Of a DNA stretch of 34,922 bases, positions 1-11,100 are shown piece by piece. The stretch is from Candidatus Brocadiia bacterium (lineage in GTDB: Bacteria; Planctomycetota; Uabimicrobiia; Uabimicrobiales; JABWCH01). Numbering within the stretch: position 1 is the first letter of the stretch; each line of letters begins with the position of its first letter. The DNA lies in NCBI GenBank assembly GCA_013359215.1, contig JABWCH010000117.1:1-34922 (forward strand). Reading direction: 5' to 3'. The translations under genes and the position numbers were made by a program. Under the pieces are notes generated by a model. The model had not been told where the DNA came from, did not search any database, and was given only the letters and a program-made list of their open reading frames with translations.

Positions 1-14
1 ACAAAGGAAAACTT

Positions 15-52
15 GGTACCTGTTTTTTTGATTCCTGAAAGAAGGCTTACAC
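15..52 (+). repeat. Dispersed repeat R1, copy A (divergent)
   Basis: This stretch resembles two other intergenic sites at 17652-17687 (opposite strand) and 28491-28525. The common pattern is GGTACtatTTTTGATTCC, then a short variable step, then GAAGGCTTACAC. Copy A shares the 13-base AGAAGGCTTACAC block exactly with the 28491 copy but differs in the middle. It lies downstream of the mrp gene. No coding function is seen; the rest of 1-132 shows nothing recognisable apart from a small palindrome, AGCGATCGCT, just after the repeat. Confidence 0.55.
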
Positions 53-132
53 GGAGCGATCGCTTCAGCATAACCTTACATCTTAAATTGACAGCCATGG
101 GGCAAAGCCCTAGGTAAAGATCGGTAATGAAA

Positions 133-1194
133 TTATTCCTGGAAATTTTTTATGCTAACCTGGGCAGAAATCTTAGAAGCGATTTCCTGGAAAGCCTTTG
201 CGCCTTCGCTATTAGGATCAGAGATGGTAATGGGAATTCCCTGGTCTGAAGTATAGCGGATTTGAGAGCAAAGGGGAACTTCGCCTAGAAAAGGAATATG
301 CCATTCTTCGCTGACTTGCCTGGTAGATCCCATGCCAAAAATATATTCCTTTTGGGAACAATGATTGCAAATATAATAGCTCATATTTTCTAAAATACCC
401 AAAACAGGGCATTGAAGCTTTTGAAACATATCCATTGCTTTAACAGCAACTTCTATAGCAACACCTTGGGGAGTAGAAACAACAACAGCACCAGAAAGCT
501 GTAAATTTTGGCATAGAGTCATCTGGACATCGCCTGTTCCTGGAGGCAAGTCAACAACAAGGTAATCAAGATCACCCCAATCTACTTCATAAAGCAAAAC
601 TTTCAGCATTTTATCCAGCATTGGCCCACGCCATACAACCGCTTTTTTGGGAGGGAGCAAAAGGCCAATGGACATAACCCGTATTCCATATCTGTATACA
701 GAGCATATTTTACCAGAGGTTTCTGTATCAGGGAGAGGATCTAAGGATAAAAGTTTGGGAATGCTAGGCCCATAAATATCAGCATCTAAAAGACCTACAT
801 TTGCGCCTGTCTGAGATAAGGCAATAGCAAGGTTGACGCTTACCGTAGACTTCCCAACGCCTCCCTTGCCACTTCCCACAACAATAATATTTTTAATGCC
901 AGGAATATTATTTTTTGTATTCTCCTGGACAGTACTGCGGACTCTGGATGTAAGCTGTATCTCAACATCCTGTACCCCAGGGATTTCACGAACTAATTTT
1001 TCTGCTTGTTCTTTCATTTTGCCTTTAAAAGGGCATGCAGGAGTAGTTAGTTCTAAAGTAAAAGAAACCTTATTTTCAGAAGATATTTTTAAATCTTTTA
1101 TAAAATTTAAAGAAACTATGTTTTTTTTCAAATCTGGATCTTCGACTTGTTTCAAAGCATCCAAAATTGTTTTCTCATCCAGTTTCTTATCCAT
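133..1194 (-). CDS. mrp: Mrp/ApbC-family Fe-S cluster carrier ATPase
   Basis: The 353-residue protein belongs to the Mrp/NBP35/ApbC P-loop ATPases, which bind a [4Fe-4S] cluster at a dimer interface and pass it to apoproteins in the cytoplasm. Residues about 5-85 form a MIP18/DUF59 domain (contains TTPACPFKGKM). A deviant Walker A motif, GSGKGGVGKST, sits near residue 108 and is followed by LLDADIYGPSIP and VDLPPGTGD. A CxxC pair (YICNHC, near residue 275) is the expected cluster ligand. Length is normal for bacterial Mrp with the N-terminal domain. The ATG is preceded by GAGGA at suitable spacing. It is divergent from the giant-protein operon and not in an operon within the window. Family assignment is secure; its client proteins are unknown, although the nearby nifUS and kor genes suggest Fe-S enzymes. 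Confidence 0.95.
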   Translation of the reverse strand: MDKKLDEKTILDALKQVEDPDLKKNIVSLNFIKDLKISSENKVSFTLELTTPACPFKGKMKEQAEKLVREIPGVQDVEIQLTSRVRSTVQENTKNNIPGIKNIIVVGSGKGGVGKSTVSVNLAIALSQTGANVGLLDADIYGPSIPKLLSLDPLPDTETSGKICSVYRYGIRVMSIGLLLPPKKAVVWRGPMLDKMLKVLLYEVDWGDLDYLVVDLPPGTGDVQMTLCQNLQLSGAVVVSTPQGVAIEVAVKAMDMFQKLQCPVLGILENMSYYICNHCSQKEYIFGMGSTRQVSEEWHIPFLGEVPLCSQIRYTSDQGIPITISDPNSEGAKAFQEIASKISAQVSIKNFQE

Positions 1195-1272
1195 ATTTTC
1201 CTCGTAAAGATTTTCTTAAATTTTTTAATTTTTTTCAAAAAAAACATAAAACCAGAGATAGTCTAATGACTG

Positions 1273-1301
1273 ATTCTATAGTTTTAGAAACAAAATTGCA
1301 A
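1273..1301 (-). promoter_or_regulatory. Candidate sigma-70 promoter for mrp
   Basis: On the minus strand, TTGCAA (1296-1301) and TAGAAT (1273-1278) are separated by 17 bases. This would place the transcript start about 70 bases before the mrp ATG. The -10 box is 5/6 and the -35 box 4/6 of consensus; the region is A/T-rich, so chance matches are possible. Confidence 0.35.
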
Positions 1302-1414
1302 CGAATAAATATTTTGGAAAAAATTTTAGGAAACCTGGAATAACGCTGGCAAATTAAGGAACTTTTTTATTTGCTTTGCGTCTAAAGCATATCAAATTTC
1401 TAATTTGACAAAAC

Positions 1415-1583
1415 GCTTATTGACTTAGCTCCTAATTTTAAAATCACGAATGACACGAATCTAATTTTAAAATCACGAATGATAACACGAATAAGATGAT
1501 CTATTCGTGCTATTCGTCCATTCGCAAGATTCGTGATAAAATAATTTTCTGATGTATCCAGATTAGGAGCTAAATCCATAAGC
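1415..1583. mobile_element. MITE-like palindromic element, copy 1
   Basis: The element has 22-base terminal inverted repeats that match at 20 positions (core TTAGCTCCTAAT at the left, ATTAGGAGCTAA at the right). The interior is built from CACGAAT/ATTCGTG words. A second copy at 12541-12679 lies in the opposite orientation, with more than 35 identical bases at one end. It has no transposase and no convincing ORF, so it fits a non-autonomous MITE or large REP-type element. An internal 29-base unit (1432-1460) is partly duplicated at 1461-1482, a duplication that copy 2 lacks. No clear target-site duplication was identified. Confidence 0.7.
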
Positions 1584-1585
1584 AT

Positions 1586-1617
1586 TTTTGACAATATCAT
1601 GTTTTGGTTTTTAGAAA
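1586..1617 (+). promoter_or_regulatory. Shared TTTTGACAATATCATGTTT motif, likely promoter
   Basis: TTGACA at 1588-1593 is a perfect -35 box, and TAGAAA at 1612-1617 is a fair -10 box with an 18-base spacer. The transcript would start about 30 bases before the ATG at 1655. The 19 bases at 1586-1604 recur exactly at 17602-17620, and a close variant lies at 18027-18044 on the other strand. The site may therefore also be an operator, or the remains of a repeat joined to the MITE end. Confidence 0.4.
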
Positions 1618-1654
1618 GTCATCTTGGACTATTTCTTTTTAGAAAGGGTAGAGC

Positions 1655-4600
1655 ATGTTTCAAAAATTTTTTCTTGTTTTTTGGATGCTTTTGCTTGTTT
1701 TGAGCTTTGCACAAGCACAGCCCCAAGAAGACCAGTCTCAGGTTAAAGAGCGAATCATCTATATTCCTTACCACAAGCTAGAAAGCCTCCTGGAAAAAAA
1801 AGATTCAGGCATCTATTTGCCTTACCAGGATTATCGGAAACTGATGGATGAATTGGAAAAACTTCAAAGCCGTCCACCCGAACTGCCTGCAAGCGTTGTA
1901 ATCAGTCATATCAGCTATCAGGCAAAGCTGGTCGATAAATTTTTGCAAATTGAGGCCAATGCCCATGTAAATGTTTTAAAAGAAGGCTGGCATGGAATCG
2001 AGCTACAGTTTGGCAATATTGCACTCAAGGAAGCTTTATTCAACGATAAACCCGCATTGATTAAACTCAAACCCAATGGCTATGAACTCATTTTTCAGAG
2101 CGAAAAAGTAGACAAACATCAGCTCAAGCTGGTTTTTGTAGTGCCTGTCAAAAAAACTCATACTTTGAGTGCCAGTGCTGAATTCCAAGTTCCCAGAGCA
2201 CCCATCGCCAATCTCACCGTTGAGCTTCCTCTTGCCAACGAAGAAAACAAAGAAGCCATGCCTAAAATGAAAGTGGATGTGAATCCTAGCCTTCTCACCC
2301 AGATGGAATATGGGAAAGATTCCGTTGTCGTAAAATCCCTTTTAGGCAACACAGACCAGGTGCAGATTACATGGCAGTGGGAAGCAGAAAGAAAAGTAGA
2401 GGTCAAGAGCATTGTCCAGACCGACAACACAAGCAGGCTGGAAATTGCTGAAAACTTCCTCCAGTTGCAATCCAAGGTTGTGTATGATGTTATCCAGGGA
2501 GAAGCCAGCAGCCTCAGGCTCAGAATACCCAAAGGATTCAGGATTCTCTCCGTTGTTTCTCTTCAAGGTGTAGGCATCCGAGATTGGGCTTTAGAGGGCG
2601 AAGACATTTTATTTGTTCAGCTCCACGATAAGCTTGTTAATCTAGGAGAAGGCAAGACCGATCTGGAAGTGGAAATCAAGCTAGAGCAAATCATCAAAAA
2701 AATAGAAGAAAAATTCGCTCTCCCCTGCATACAGGTTTTGGATGTAGAAAGAGAAAAAGGCTTCTATATTGTAGCAGTCAATGATCTTTATACTTTAAAG
2801 CTGCTCAAACGTCAGGAAATCAGCCAGATCGATATCCATGATCTGCCAGGCAGCATTTCCAGAGAAGACGTTCAGTTCGCCTTTAAGTACCTCAAACGCC
2901 CCTTTGTATTAGAAGGGGAAATGGAAAAGAAAGAGCCAGAATACGAAGTGGCGACCAATGTGTATGCTTATCTGGACGAAAACCTTTATAAACTCTATGC
3001 CCATTTTCAATACGACATCAAGAAATCCCGTATTTTCGGAACAAAAGTAGCCATACCTTCGGGATTCATGATTCTGGATGTCAAAGTCCATGACCTGGCA
3101 GAACAACCCAAAGCGGATTTAATCAAAGAATACCGATCTGTGGAAGAACAGGGAAAAACCTTCCTCATGGTTACCTTCCAGAAGGGAATCAGAAGCCCCA
3201 AACTCGTTTTGAGAGTCCAGCTCCAGAAAAAACTGGAACAAGAAGAAAAAGTACGCGAAATCCTTTTGCCTGTTTTCCAGGTTGAGGGGGCAAAACGAGA
3301 AGATGGTAACATAGGAATGGAAGTCAAGCCTAGCTTTAACATCACCACCATAGAAAAAACACAAAAGAACGTATTCCCTTTAGATACAAGGGAACTTTTC
3401 AAACAGGGAGATAAACCACCCTATTCCAATATCAATAATATTAACATTGGTTTACGCTATTTCGATCATCCCATTGTAGCCAGCTTCCGCATGGAAAAAC
3501 GCGATCCCCTCGTAACAGCAGAAGTCTATCATTATGTAGAAGTGGCAGAAAACGTACTCAAATCGCGCATACAGATTTTTTATGATGTGCAGTATACAGG
3601 CGTAAAAGAATTTTCCTTTACCTTGCCCGAAGCGATTGCTCAGGAAGTGCCCAAAAGCAGAGTGACTGATGCCAAGGGATTGATCAAAGAAATCCAGATC
3701 GTTCCAGACAAAGAAAAGAAAATATCCCTTTATACAGTCCATACACAACGCGATATTTTGGGCGTTTTTGAAGTGCGCGTAGACTATGAAAAAAAACTAG
3801 GCCAGATCGAAACCGAAGTCCAGGAAAAGATTTTTGAAGTTGTCACACAAAATACCAAAAGAGAAAATGGCTTTTTTATCTTCAAAAAAGACAACAACCT
3901 TTCTATGGATTTCCTTTCTACAAAAGGTCTGGAAGTAAGCGACATCAACGATCCCACCTTCACAAGAGGCGACAAGAAGGGCGTATTGGCTATTTTCAAA
4001 TACAATGCTCATGGCTATGAGCTGGAAATGAGTCTGAAAAAGCTCTCCTTTGAACCCGTTCTCAACACCGTCATCCAGCGTTTACACATAAGCTCTACAG
4101 TCAACAAAGACTATACCAGCAAAAACGAAGCGGTCATCTTGGTCATCAACAACCGCAAGCAAATGCTGGAATTCGAGATCCCAGAAGGAAGTCGAGTGAC
4201 TTCTGTTTCTCGCTTAAAAAGCATTCCCAACAACCGCTACCGCAACATGAAAGCCTATGAGATCAATGAAAGCCTGGAAGCACTCAACTGGTCTCAAAGC
4301 GATAAAGAAAGACGATTCAAGGTAAATATTGCAACCAATGTCCAAAAAAATGCACCCTTTGTCCTGGTAATCAAATATGAAAGCAACCTCAAAAAGGGCG
4401 AAATGGAATTTTATGGCGACTTCAAGCTCAATGCCATTGAGTTTGTCGATGTCCCTATCACATATTTCACATGGGATTTAGGCTTACCTGGAGAATACCA
4501 GTATGTCTGGTTTAAATCCAATCTCGTCAAAAATTTCTCTTATGAGTATGGAACATGGAGCATCCTTTCTGAAATCCTGGATCGAGGCGGAATCGACACT

Positions 4601-5086
4601 TCCGATGTATCCCAGGAAGGCGAAACAGGAGTTATTCCCATATATCCTATTGAGGGAAAGCAATTCTCTTTCTACCGCCTGAACGCAAGCGGCTACATTC
4701 ATGCTACCTATATTTACAATAACTGGCTGTACACTTTAGACCTTTTGGTTTTCTTCCTTGTATGTCTTTTTATCGCTGTTCTTCCTAAAACCAAACTTGT
4801 CAATCGCTTGAGCCTGGTTTTCTTCTTCCTTGGCGTTTCCATTCTCCTTGCTTCCTTTAATTTACAAGGATTCCAGGAAATCTATCTGACCGTTTTCATA
4901 GGAACATGCGTGGCAGGAAGTATGGCACTGATCATGAGCTTTTTCCAAAAAATAGGGCAGTATTTTTCGCCTGCAACAGCCAAAACTCATACAATATACA
5001 GAGATAAAAGCAAAGAACCCCAGGTAAAAGAAGCTGTTGAAACACAACAGGAAAAACCCAAAACAGACGATGTAGAGAAAAAATAA
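1655..5086 (+). CDS. Giant exported membrane protein, single module
   Basis: The 1143-residue protein has no function that I can name. It begins with a signal peptide (about residues 1-21, ending AQAQ). Next comes the motif ERIIYIPYHKLE (32-43), then IYLPYQDYRKLM about 15 residues further on. A long stretch rich in predicted beta strands follows to about residue 1010. Two to three hydrophobic helices (about 1030-1110) and a charged, Lys/Glu-rich tail end the protein. The same plan recurs twice in the next gene, so the two are paralogues. The bulk should be outside the cytoplasmic membrane, anchored by the C-terminal helices. I recall similar 'VPY...LPY' proteins from planctomycetes, but this was not checked. 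The start has AAAGGG upstream. The next gene follows after 42 bases, so they are probably co-transcribed. An envelope structural or adhesive role is a guess. Confidence 0.85.
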   Translation: MFQKFFLVFWMLLLVLSFAQAQPQEDQSQVKERIIYIPYHKLESLLEKKDSGIYLPYQDYRKLMDELEKLQSRPPELPASVVISHISYQAKLVDKFLQIEANAHVNVLKEGWHGIELQFGNIALKEALFNDKPALIKLKPNGYELIFQSEKVDKHQLKLVFVVPVKKTHTLSASAEFQVPRAPIANLTVELPLANEENKEAMPKMKVDVNPSLLTQMEYGKDSVVVKSLLGNTDQVQITWQWEAERKVEVKSIVQTDNTSRLEIAENFLQLQSKVVYDVIQGEASSLRLRIPKGFRILSVVSLQGVGIRDWALEGEDILFVQLHDKLVNLGEGKTDLEVEIKLEQIIKKIEEKFALPCIQVLDVEREKGFYIVAVNDLYTLKLLKRQEISQIDIHDLPGSISREDVQFAFKYLKRPFVLEGEMEKKEPEYEVATNVYAYLDENLYKLYAHFQYDIKKSRIFGTKVAIPSGFMILDVKVHDLAEQPKADLIKEYRSVEEQGKTFLMVTFQKGIRSPKLVLRVQLQKKLEQEEKVREILLPVFQVEGAKREDGNIGMEVKPSFNITTIEKTQKNVFPLDTRELFKQGDKPPYSNINNINIGLRYFDHPIVASFRMEKRDPLVTAEVYHYVEVAENVLKSRIQIFYDVQYTGVKEFSFTLPEAIAQEVPKSRVTDAKGLIKEIQIVPDKEKKISLYTVHTQRDILGVFEVRVDYEKKLGQIETEVQEKIFEVVTQNTKRENGFFIFKKDNNLSMDFLSTKGLEVSDINDPTFTRGDKKGVLAIFKYNAHGYELEMSLKKLSFEPVLNTVIQRLHISSTVNKDYTSKNEAVILVINNRKQMLEFEIPEGSRVTSVSRLKSIPNNRYRNMKAYEINESLEALNWSQSDKERRFKVNIATNVQKNAPFVLVIKYESNLKKGEMEFYGDFKLNAIEFVDVPITYFTWDLGLPGEYQYVWFKSNLVKNFSYEYGTWSILSEILDRGGIDTSDVSQEGETGVIPIYPIEGKQFSFYRLNASGYIHATYIYNNWLYTLDLLVFFLVCLFIAVLPKTKLVNRLSLVFFFLGVSILLASFNLQGFQEIYLTVFIGTCVAGSMALIMSFFQKIGQYFSPATAKTHTIYRDKSKEPQVKEAVETQQEKPKTDDVEKK

Positions 5087-5128
5087 GAATAAAAGAATAC
5101 CAAAAAGTCATCATAGGAGAACAATAGT

Positions 5129-8100
5129 ATGAAAAGAAAATTTTATCTCCTTTTCCTTTTTCTCTTATCTTTTATTATATCCTGGGCTTCGGCACAGGAT
5201 AAAATAACGGAAAGGATCATTTATGTTCCTTCAGAGGAATGGGAGAATGTCATAAAAGCTCAGCCAAAGGGCATAAGCCTTTCCTGGGAGCAATACCAGG
5301 ATCTTTTAAAAAAACAGCCCCAGGCTCAAAGTAAGCCTCAGTCTTCTGTCGTTGTTGGCGACATCCGCTATCAGGGCAAAATGATAGAAAAAACCTTGCA
5401 TTTTGAAATGGACATGCTTTTAACCAGCTTGTCTGATGGATTGCAGGAATTTTCCTTTGAATTTGGCAAAATGGGAGTGGAAAAGGCTTTGCTCAATGAT
5501 AAAGAAGCCTTGATTGCAGCAGAAGAGGTTGTCCAGGACATTCCTGTCATCCAGCAAAGCAATGAAAACTCTGCAAACCAGGAATACTATCAGCAAAGAT
5601 TGGTAAGACAAAGTCCTCCGCAACAAATGGCAAACAACGTTATGCCTCCTGTTTTAGAGCCTAAAGTCCGCTACCGCGTTCTTTTGCAAGGAAAAGGAGA
5701 GCATAGGCTGAAAATGTTCTTCTTCAAAAGACTCAGTACCCACAAAGATGAACTCAAAGCCAATTTGGTACTAGGGGAATTCGCGCAGCAGACCTTTGTT
5801 CTGAAAACCCAGGACGAGATGGAATACACCATTGAGCCTATTGCCAGTGCCTCACACAATGGTGAAATGTTTATTTACATGGGCAATCGTTCCGATTTTT
5901 CTTTGAGCATGAAGCCAAGAGAGCAAAAGGACGTAAAGCAGCCCTTGTACCTGGCTCATGTTTATGCTTCGCACCTTGTTCGCGTAGATAGCATTACATC
6001 CTGGTTTCAGGTTTCTTTGGAAATCTACTATCAGGCACAGAAAAACTTTACATTCTATATCCCTGCCAATGTAGAGATCCTGAGCATTTCGGAAAACCGT
6101 TGGGAATCTTCAACAGAAGGCGATTCTAAAAAGATTATAGTCCAACTGGAAGAAGCTGTGGATCGCGCCCATACCATCAGCATCAAATGCGAAAGGCAAC
6201 TTCTGGGAGATAAAGAGTTTTCTTTGCCAGCCATCACAGCATCAGGCCAGAATCTTTTGCGCCAGGATGGACTAATCTACATCGAAAAGACTCCTGAAAT
6301 CCAGCTAGAAATCCAGAATATAAAAGAAGCCAGACAAATCACGGCAGAATCCCTTTTCCCCAGAGGCAAGGGAGCAGAAACCACATTGCTCAAAAAGTTC
6401 GGGCAAGAAGCAGTTGCTGCTTTTAAGCACGCCCATACAGACTATTCGATTGTAATGAAGAAAAAAGAGATCGTTCCTGTAATCGAAAGCACTTTTGTAG
6501 CAGCAATCAGCTTCTACCAAGATGGTCTGGAATGCGTCAACCATATTACTTTCGATACAATAGAGGGCAAGTCCAAACAATTGTCAATCGTCCTCCCTCA
6601 AGGCTGGAGCGTGGATTCCATTGAGGGCTATTTTGCAAGAAATGCCAATAGCGCGTTTTCTAAATTCCATGATTTTTCTTACTATGTAAAAGATAGCATT
6701 CTCTATCTTTCTTTGCGAAACCAGATAGTAGCAGGACAAAGGCTGAAAATTTCCTTGAAGCTCCAGAATATGCCAGAAGGATGGCAGGGCGACTGGGAAG
6801 AAAGACAGATGCTTTTGCCCTTGATTAAACCAATGGGAACAAAATATTTGCCTTCTTTTGCAGGAGTCATCGTAGACCCAGACTACCAGATGGAACTTTT
6901 GCATATTGCCCAGGCCCAGTCTGTGGACATCAATATTTTGCGCAGCTTACAGGTAAGCAGCAAAAACCTGCGTTTAGGATTGAAGCTGAACGAAGACAAA
7001 GCATCGGCAAACATCAGCCTCAAAAGAAAGCCTTCTTACACAGAGCTAACCTTGGCAAGCTATATTTCCGTTGAACCTGAAAGAATCAGGTGTATGAGTG
7101 TTCTTGTCTATGATATTAAAAATGCTTCGCAAAACATGCTTAGATTTACTATGCCCAAAGCATTCCCTTATATATTGCATGTTGCCGATGAATTTGGTTT
7201 TATCAAAGAAAAAGAACAAAAAGAAGGAAAAAATGGTCAGGAATGGCTGATTAAGCTACAGAAAAGAGTCATAGGAACATACTCTCTTTATCTTACTTTT
7301 GAAATTCCTATCCAATCCATAGAATCCTATATGGAGTTTCCTGTGATGCAATTCCCTGGGATCGAGCAGCGCAAAGGATTTATCGGTATTTGCGGCATAT
7401 CTCAGGCAGAGATTACTCCTGTTTCTACCAAAGGACTTAGCAAAATTCTTAACACACAGCTTCCTTTGATACCCCATCCTGAATTGCCTGCTGGAACAGA
7501 ATATTTGCATGCGTTTAAATATGCCAACGCCGAATTTCAGCTTAGTATGGAAATCAAAATGCATGGGAAAGTTAGCGTAGCGAATGCAATTCTGGAAAGC
7601 GTGACTATCTCTACTCTCTATCCTCAAAAAGATACAGAAAGAGTGGTTTGCGAATACACACTCTCTCATATAGGCTTACAGTATTTTGATCTTGTTTTGC
7701 CAAAAGATACAAACCTATGGTCGGCTGTTGTGGATGACAAAGGAGAAAAGCCTGTAAAAAAAGACAACACTCTTTCTATTCCTGTTCCCAGAGAGAATAC
7801 GGGCAAAGCCAATTCTATCCGCGTTGTCTACGAAAGAAAAGTTCCTGAATTAGGCTATTTTGGGACAATGGTCTTAGAAAGACCCCAGACACATTCCAGC
7901 ATTCCTGTGAAAAAATTCCAGTGGTTTTTATATCTTCCTCCTTCTTACCAGGTTGGGAAATTTTCCAGCGATTTTGTTTCTGGTGGAAAGCCCTGGTATA
8001 AGATTCTTGGACAGGCTGCAACGGGTTTTTTAACCCTTACCTACGAAAAATCAGTGGGCTATTCCAAAAGCCAGTACCATTTGTCCAGAGATGCCTATTC

Positions 8101-11100
8101 TATGCCAAAACAGTCAAAAGAAGAGTATTACAATGAATCTCAGCAAAATATGCCTGCTCCTGGCTTAGTGCCTCCTCCGCCTGCTTCGCCTAGTCCTGCC
8201 AAGCGTCCTATGGCTCAAACTATGGGAAAAAATATCCAGGATATGAAAGAAAAGGAACGAAGGAAAACCGAAGGATATTTGAAAAAAGACATGGCAAAAA
8301 GAGAAGAAAAATCCCAACTAGAAAGCGCAAAACCAACTCTTCCTTCTGAAGTCATGGAAGACGGTGCTGGAAAAGGCATGCCAGAAGTAGAAGCACCCAT
8401 GGAAGAAGAGCAAAAATCCGAAGAAGCACCTGTCGATGAGGAATCCATTGACGATATAGAAACAGAAAAAAAGGAAAAACTGAGCGATGAATTTGTTCCT
8501 CCTTCTCCTGAGCCTATTTTAGAAGATAAGCCTTCTCAAAATAAAATAATCGAGCCTCAGAAGGCAGAAAACGATGCTGATGAATGGGATTATAGCCCAA
8601 AAAGCAAAATCAGCCCTGTCAGGCCAAAAATCCCTGCCACTGGCATGAAAAAAGCAGGAGAGGATCAGACTGGTGTTTATTCTGTCAAGGCAAAAGGACT
8701 TCGATCTCTGGATATTGAGCTTTTGGGAAGCAAAGTGCGTTCTCAGGTAACATCCATAGGCCGCCAGTTGCCTTCTTCTTTGGCTTGCATTTCTTTGCTA
8801 TATTTGCATGAGGAAACTATGCGCAGTCTACGTATTGCCTTTGCAGCTTTGTCTGTTTTGATAGGATTGATTTTGATAGCGCAGAGAAGAATCCCCAGAG
8901 TGGTAGCCATCATGATTATACTGCTTGTTGTTAGCTTCATCCCATTAATTTTTGGATCATGGCTCACTCCTTACTCCAATGCTGTTGCCTGGGGCATCCT
9001 TGGTTCTGTTGCCCTGTTCTTAGCATATCGAATTCTATGGAAAATAGGCGCGTGGTTCGGACTCCACCAACAAACAGCAGCCCTTATTCTGGTTGTTGTA
9101 TTGATGGCTTCAACAGCTATGGCTCAAGAGCCTTCTAAAGTACGCCAGATCTATGTGTCCTATAATCCCGAAAAAATAGAGCAACTAGACCAGGTGAACA
9201 AGGTTTTTCTCCCTTATGAAACCTACGTCACCCTTTGGAACAGAGCTTATCCTGATCGCCCTATTGAAGTAGCCCAGAAAAAACAGGACAACTATTTCCT
9301 TTACCATGCTGACTACAAAGGGAAAATATCAGGAGAGCAAACCCAGTTTACCGTAAACTTTCTTGCAGAAGTCTTCAATGCTCCTATAGCCATGCCCCTG
9401 GGTCTGGCCCAAACAGCAGTGCAAAAAGCCACGCTGTATAAAGAAGGCGAAGAAGCAGGACAGGAAGTTACCTTAAAACCAACAGAAAATGGCTATAGCA
9501 TTATGCTGCCAAAAAAAGGTAAATATCGCATAGAAATGCAGTTTTTGCCACAAGGAAAATCTGCTGGAAAAAGAGGCAGCTTTCAATTCGGGCTTATTCC
9601 TATTGCCAGCTCTGTGTTGCAATTCACGCTGGATCATGATCTGGAAGCCAATCTTAGCAGCTTTTCAGGCGATTGGTATGAAAAAAAACAAGAGGATGGC
9701 AAAACCCTGACTCTTTTCCCTGGTTTAAGCAGACAAATCGCCATGGATTGGTATCAATCTTCGGAGAGCTACAAGGCAAAAGGCTTAAATATCAATGCAA
9801 ACAGCAAACATAGCCTGACAGTATCCGACTATCTTTTGCGCCTCGAAAGCAAAATCGATTACCAGATCCTTTCTGGAAAGATCGACAGGCTGAACCTGAA
9901 AGTTCCCAAAGATTACAACATCCTTCGCCTCAACTGCACAAATCTGGAAAGATGGATACTATCTCCAGAAGCAGACCACAATAGCATCTCTATAAGGCTT
10001 GTGGATAGCTCTGCTCAAAAAATCACCCTGGATTTGGTTGCAGACAAAGTGCTTTCCCAGGTGCCTTCGGTTGTCCTTTATCCTGAAATCATACCTGTGG
10101 AAGTCGAAAGAGAAAATGGGCAGGCAATTCTCATCACACAAAATTTCTACAATGTAATCGTGACCAGGCATGAGAAACTCCGCAAGGTTTCCAGCTATGA
10201 GCAGGGACAAAAGTTCTATGAAGTTTTCCGCTACAATGAACATCCCTATCAACTGGAATTCTCGATTCAGCCCCAGGAATACTATAATTTCAGCCGTTCC
10301 CAACTGTCGTTGAAGATCGATGAAGAGAAGATCCAGGCAGACTACAATACAAGCCTGGAAGTCAAAGGCAAAGAAATCTTCAGCTATCAGATCCATTTCC
10401 CCGATATGTTTACCATAACCAAGGTAAGCGGCCCGTTCGTAAAAAGCTGGAAAGTCGAGAAACAAGAAGAAAATCAGATTCTTCATATTCCTTTTCTGGG
10501 AAGTTTGAAAAAGGGAGAAAAGACAGACATATTCATAAGCATGGAAAAAGAGCTAAAGGATAGCAAATCTTTGCTTATACCCTATCTGTTTTCACCCCAG
10601 GTACACTACTCTTCAGGAGACATCCTTGTCGCTTCCGCCAGAGATGCTGCTCTTACTGTCCTGGAAATAAAAGGATTGCAGGAATACGATATTGCTTCTT
10701 TTGGAGACATCCCTGACTATGTAAAACGCTATGCATTCCGCTTTGAAGGCACACAGTACATGGGCAAAGTCGAAATCCAATCGCAGCAACCCCAGATAGA
10801 AGTAGATGCTATCATTAACCTTCTCGTTGAGGATGACTGGATCAATTTTGGATATTTTTTGCGCTACAAAATCCAGTTCGCTGCTGCGGATACCTTTACT
10901 TTCCGCCTTCCTGCAAGCCTTGGAGAAGAGCTTGATATTCTTGGTGAAAATATAAAAGACATCAAGAAGACAAAGCAAGGGAAATACCATGTATGGAAAG
11001 TTGTCTTGCATACTAAAGTGCGAGATGAATATACGCTTGCTTTGTTCCCAAGAGTGATGGAAAACCAGGGGACAGGAGTCGCATTCTATCCTATTTCCTT

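Noticed and set aside
1400..1600. Small open frame across MITE copy 1 (and a similar one at 12565-12801 over copy 2)
   Set aside because: The frames are made of CACGAAT-word repeats and have no conserved start or ribosome site; the frame also differs between copies.
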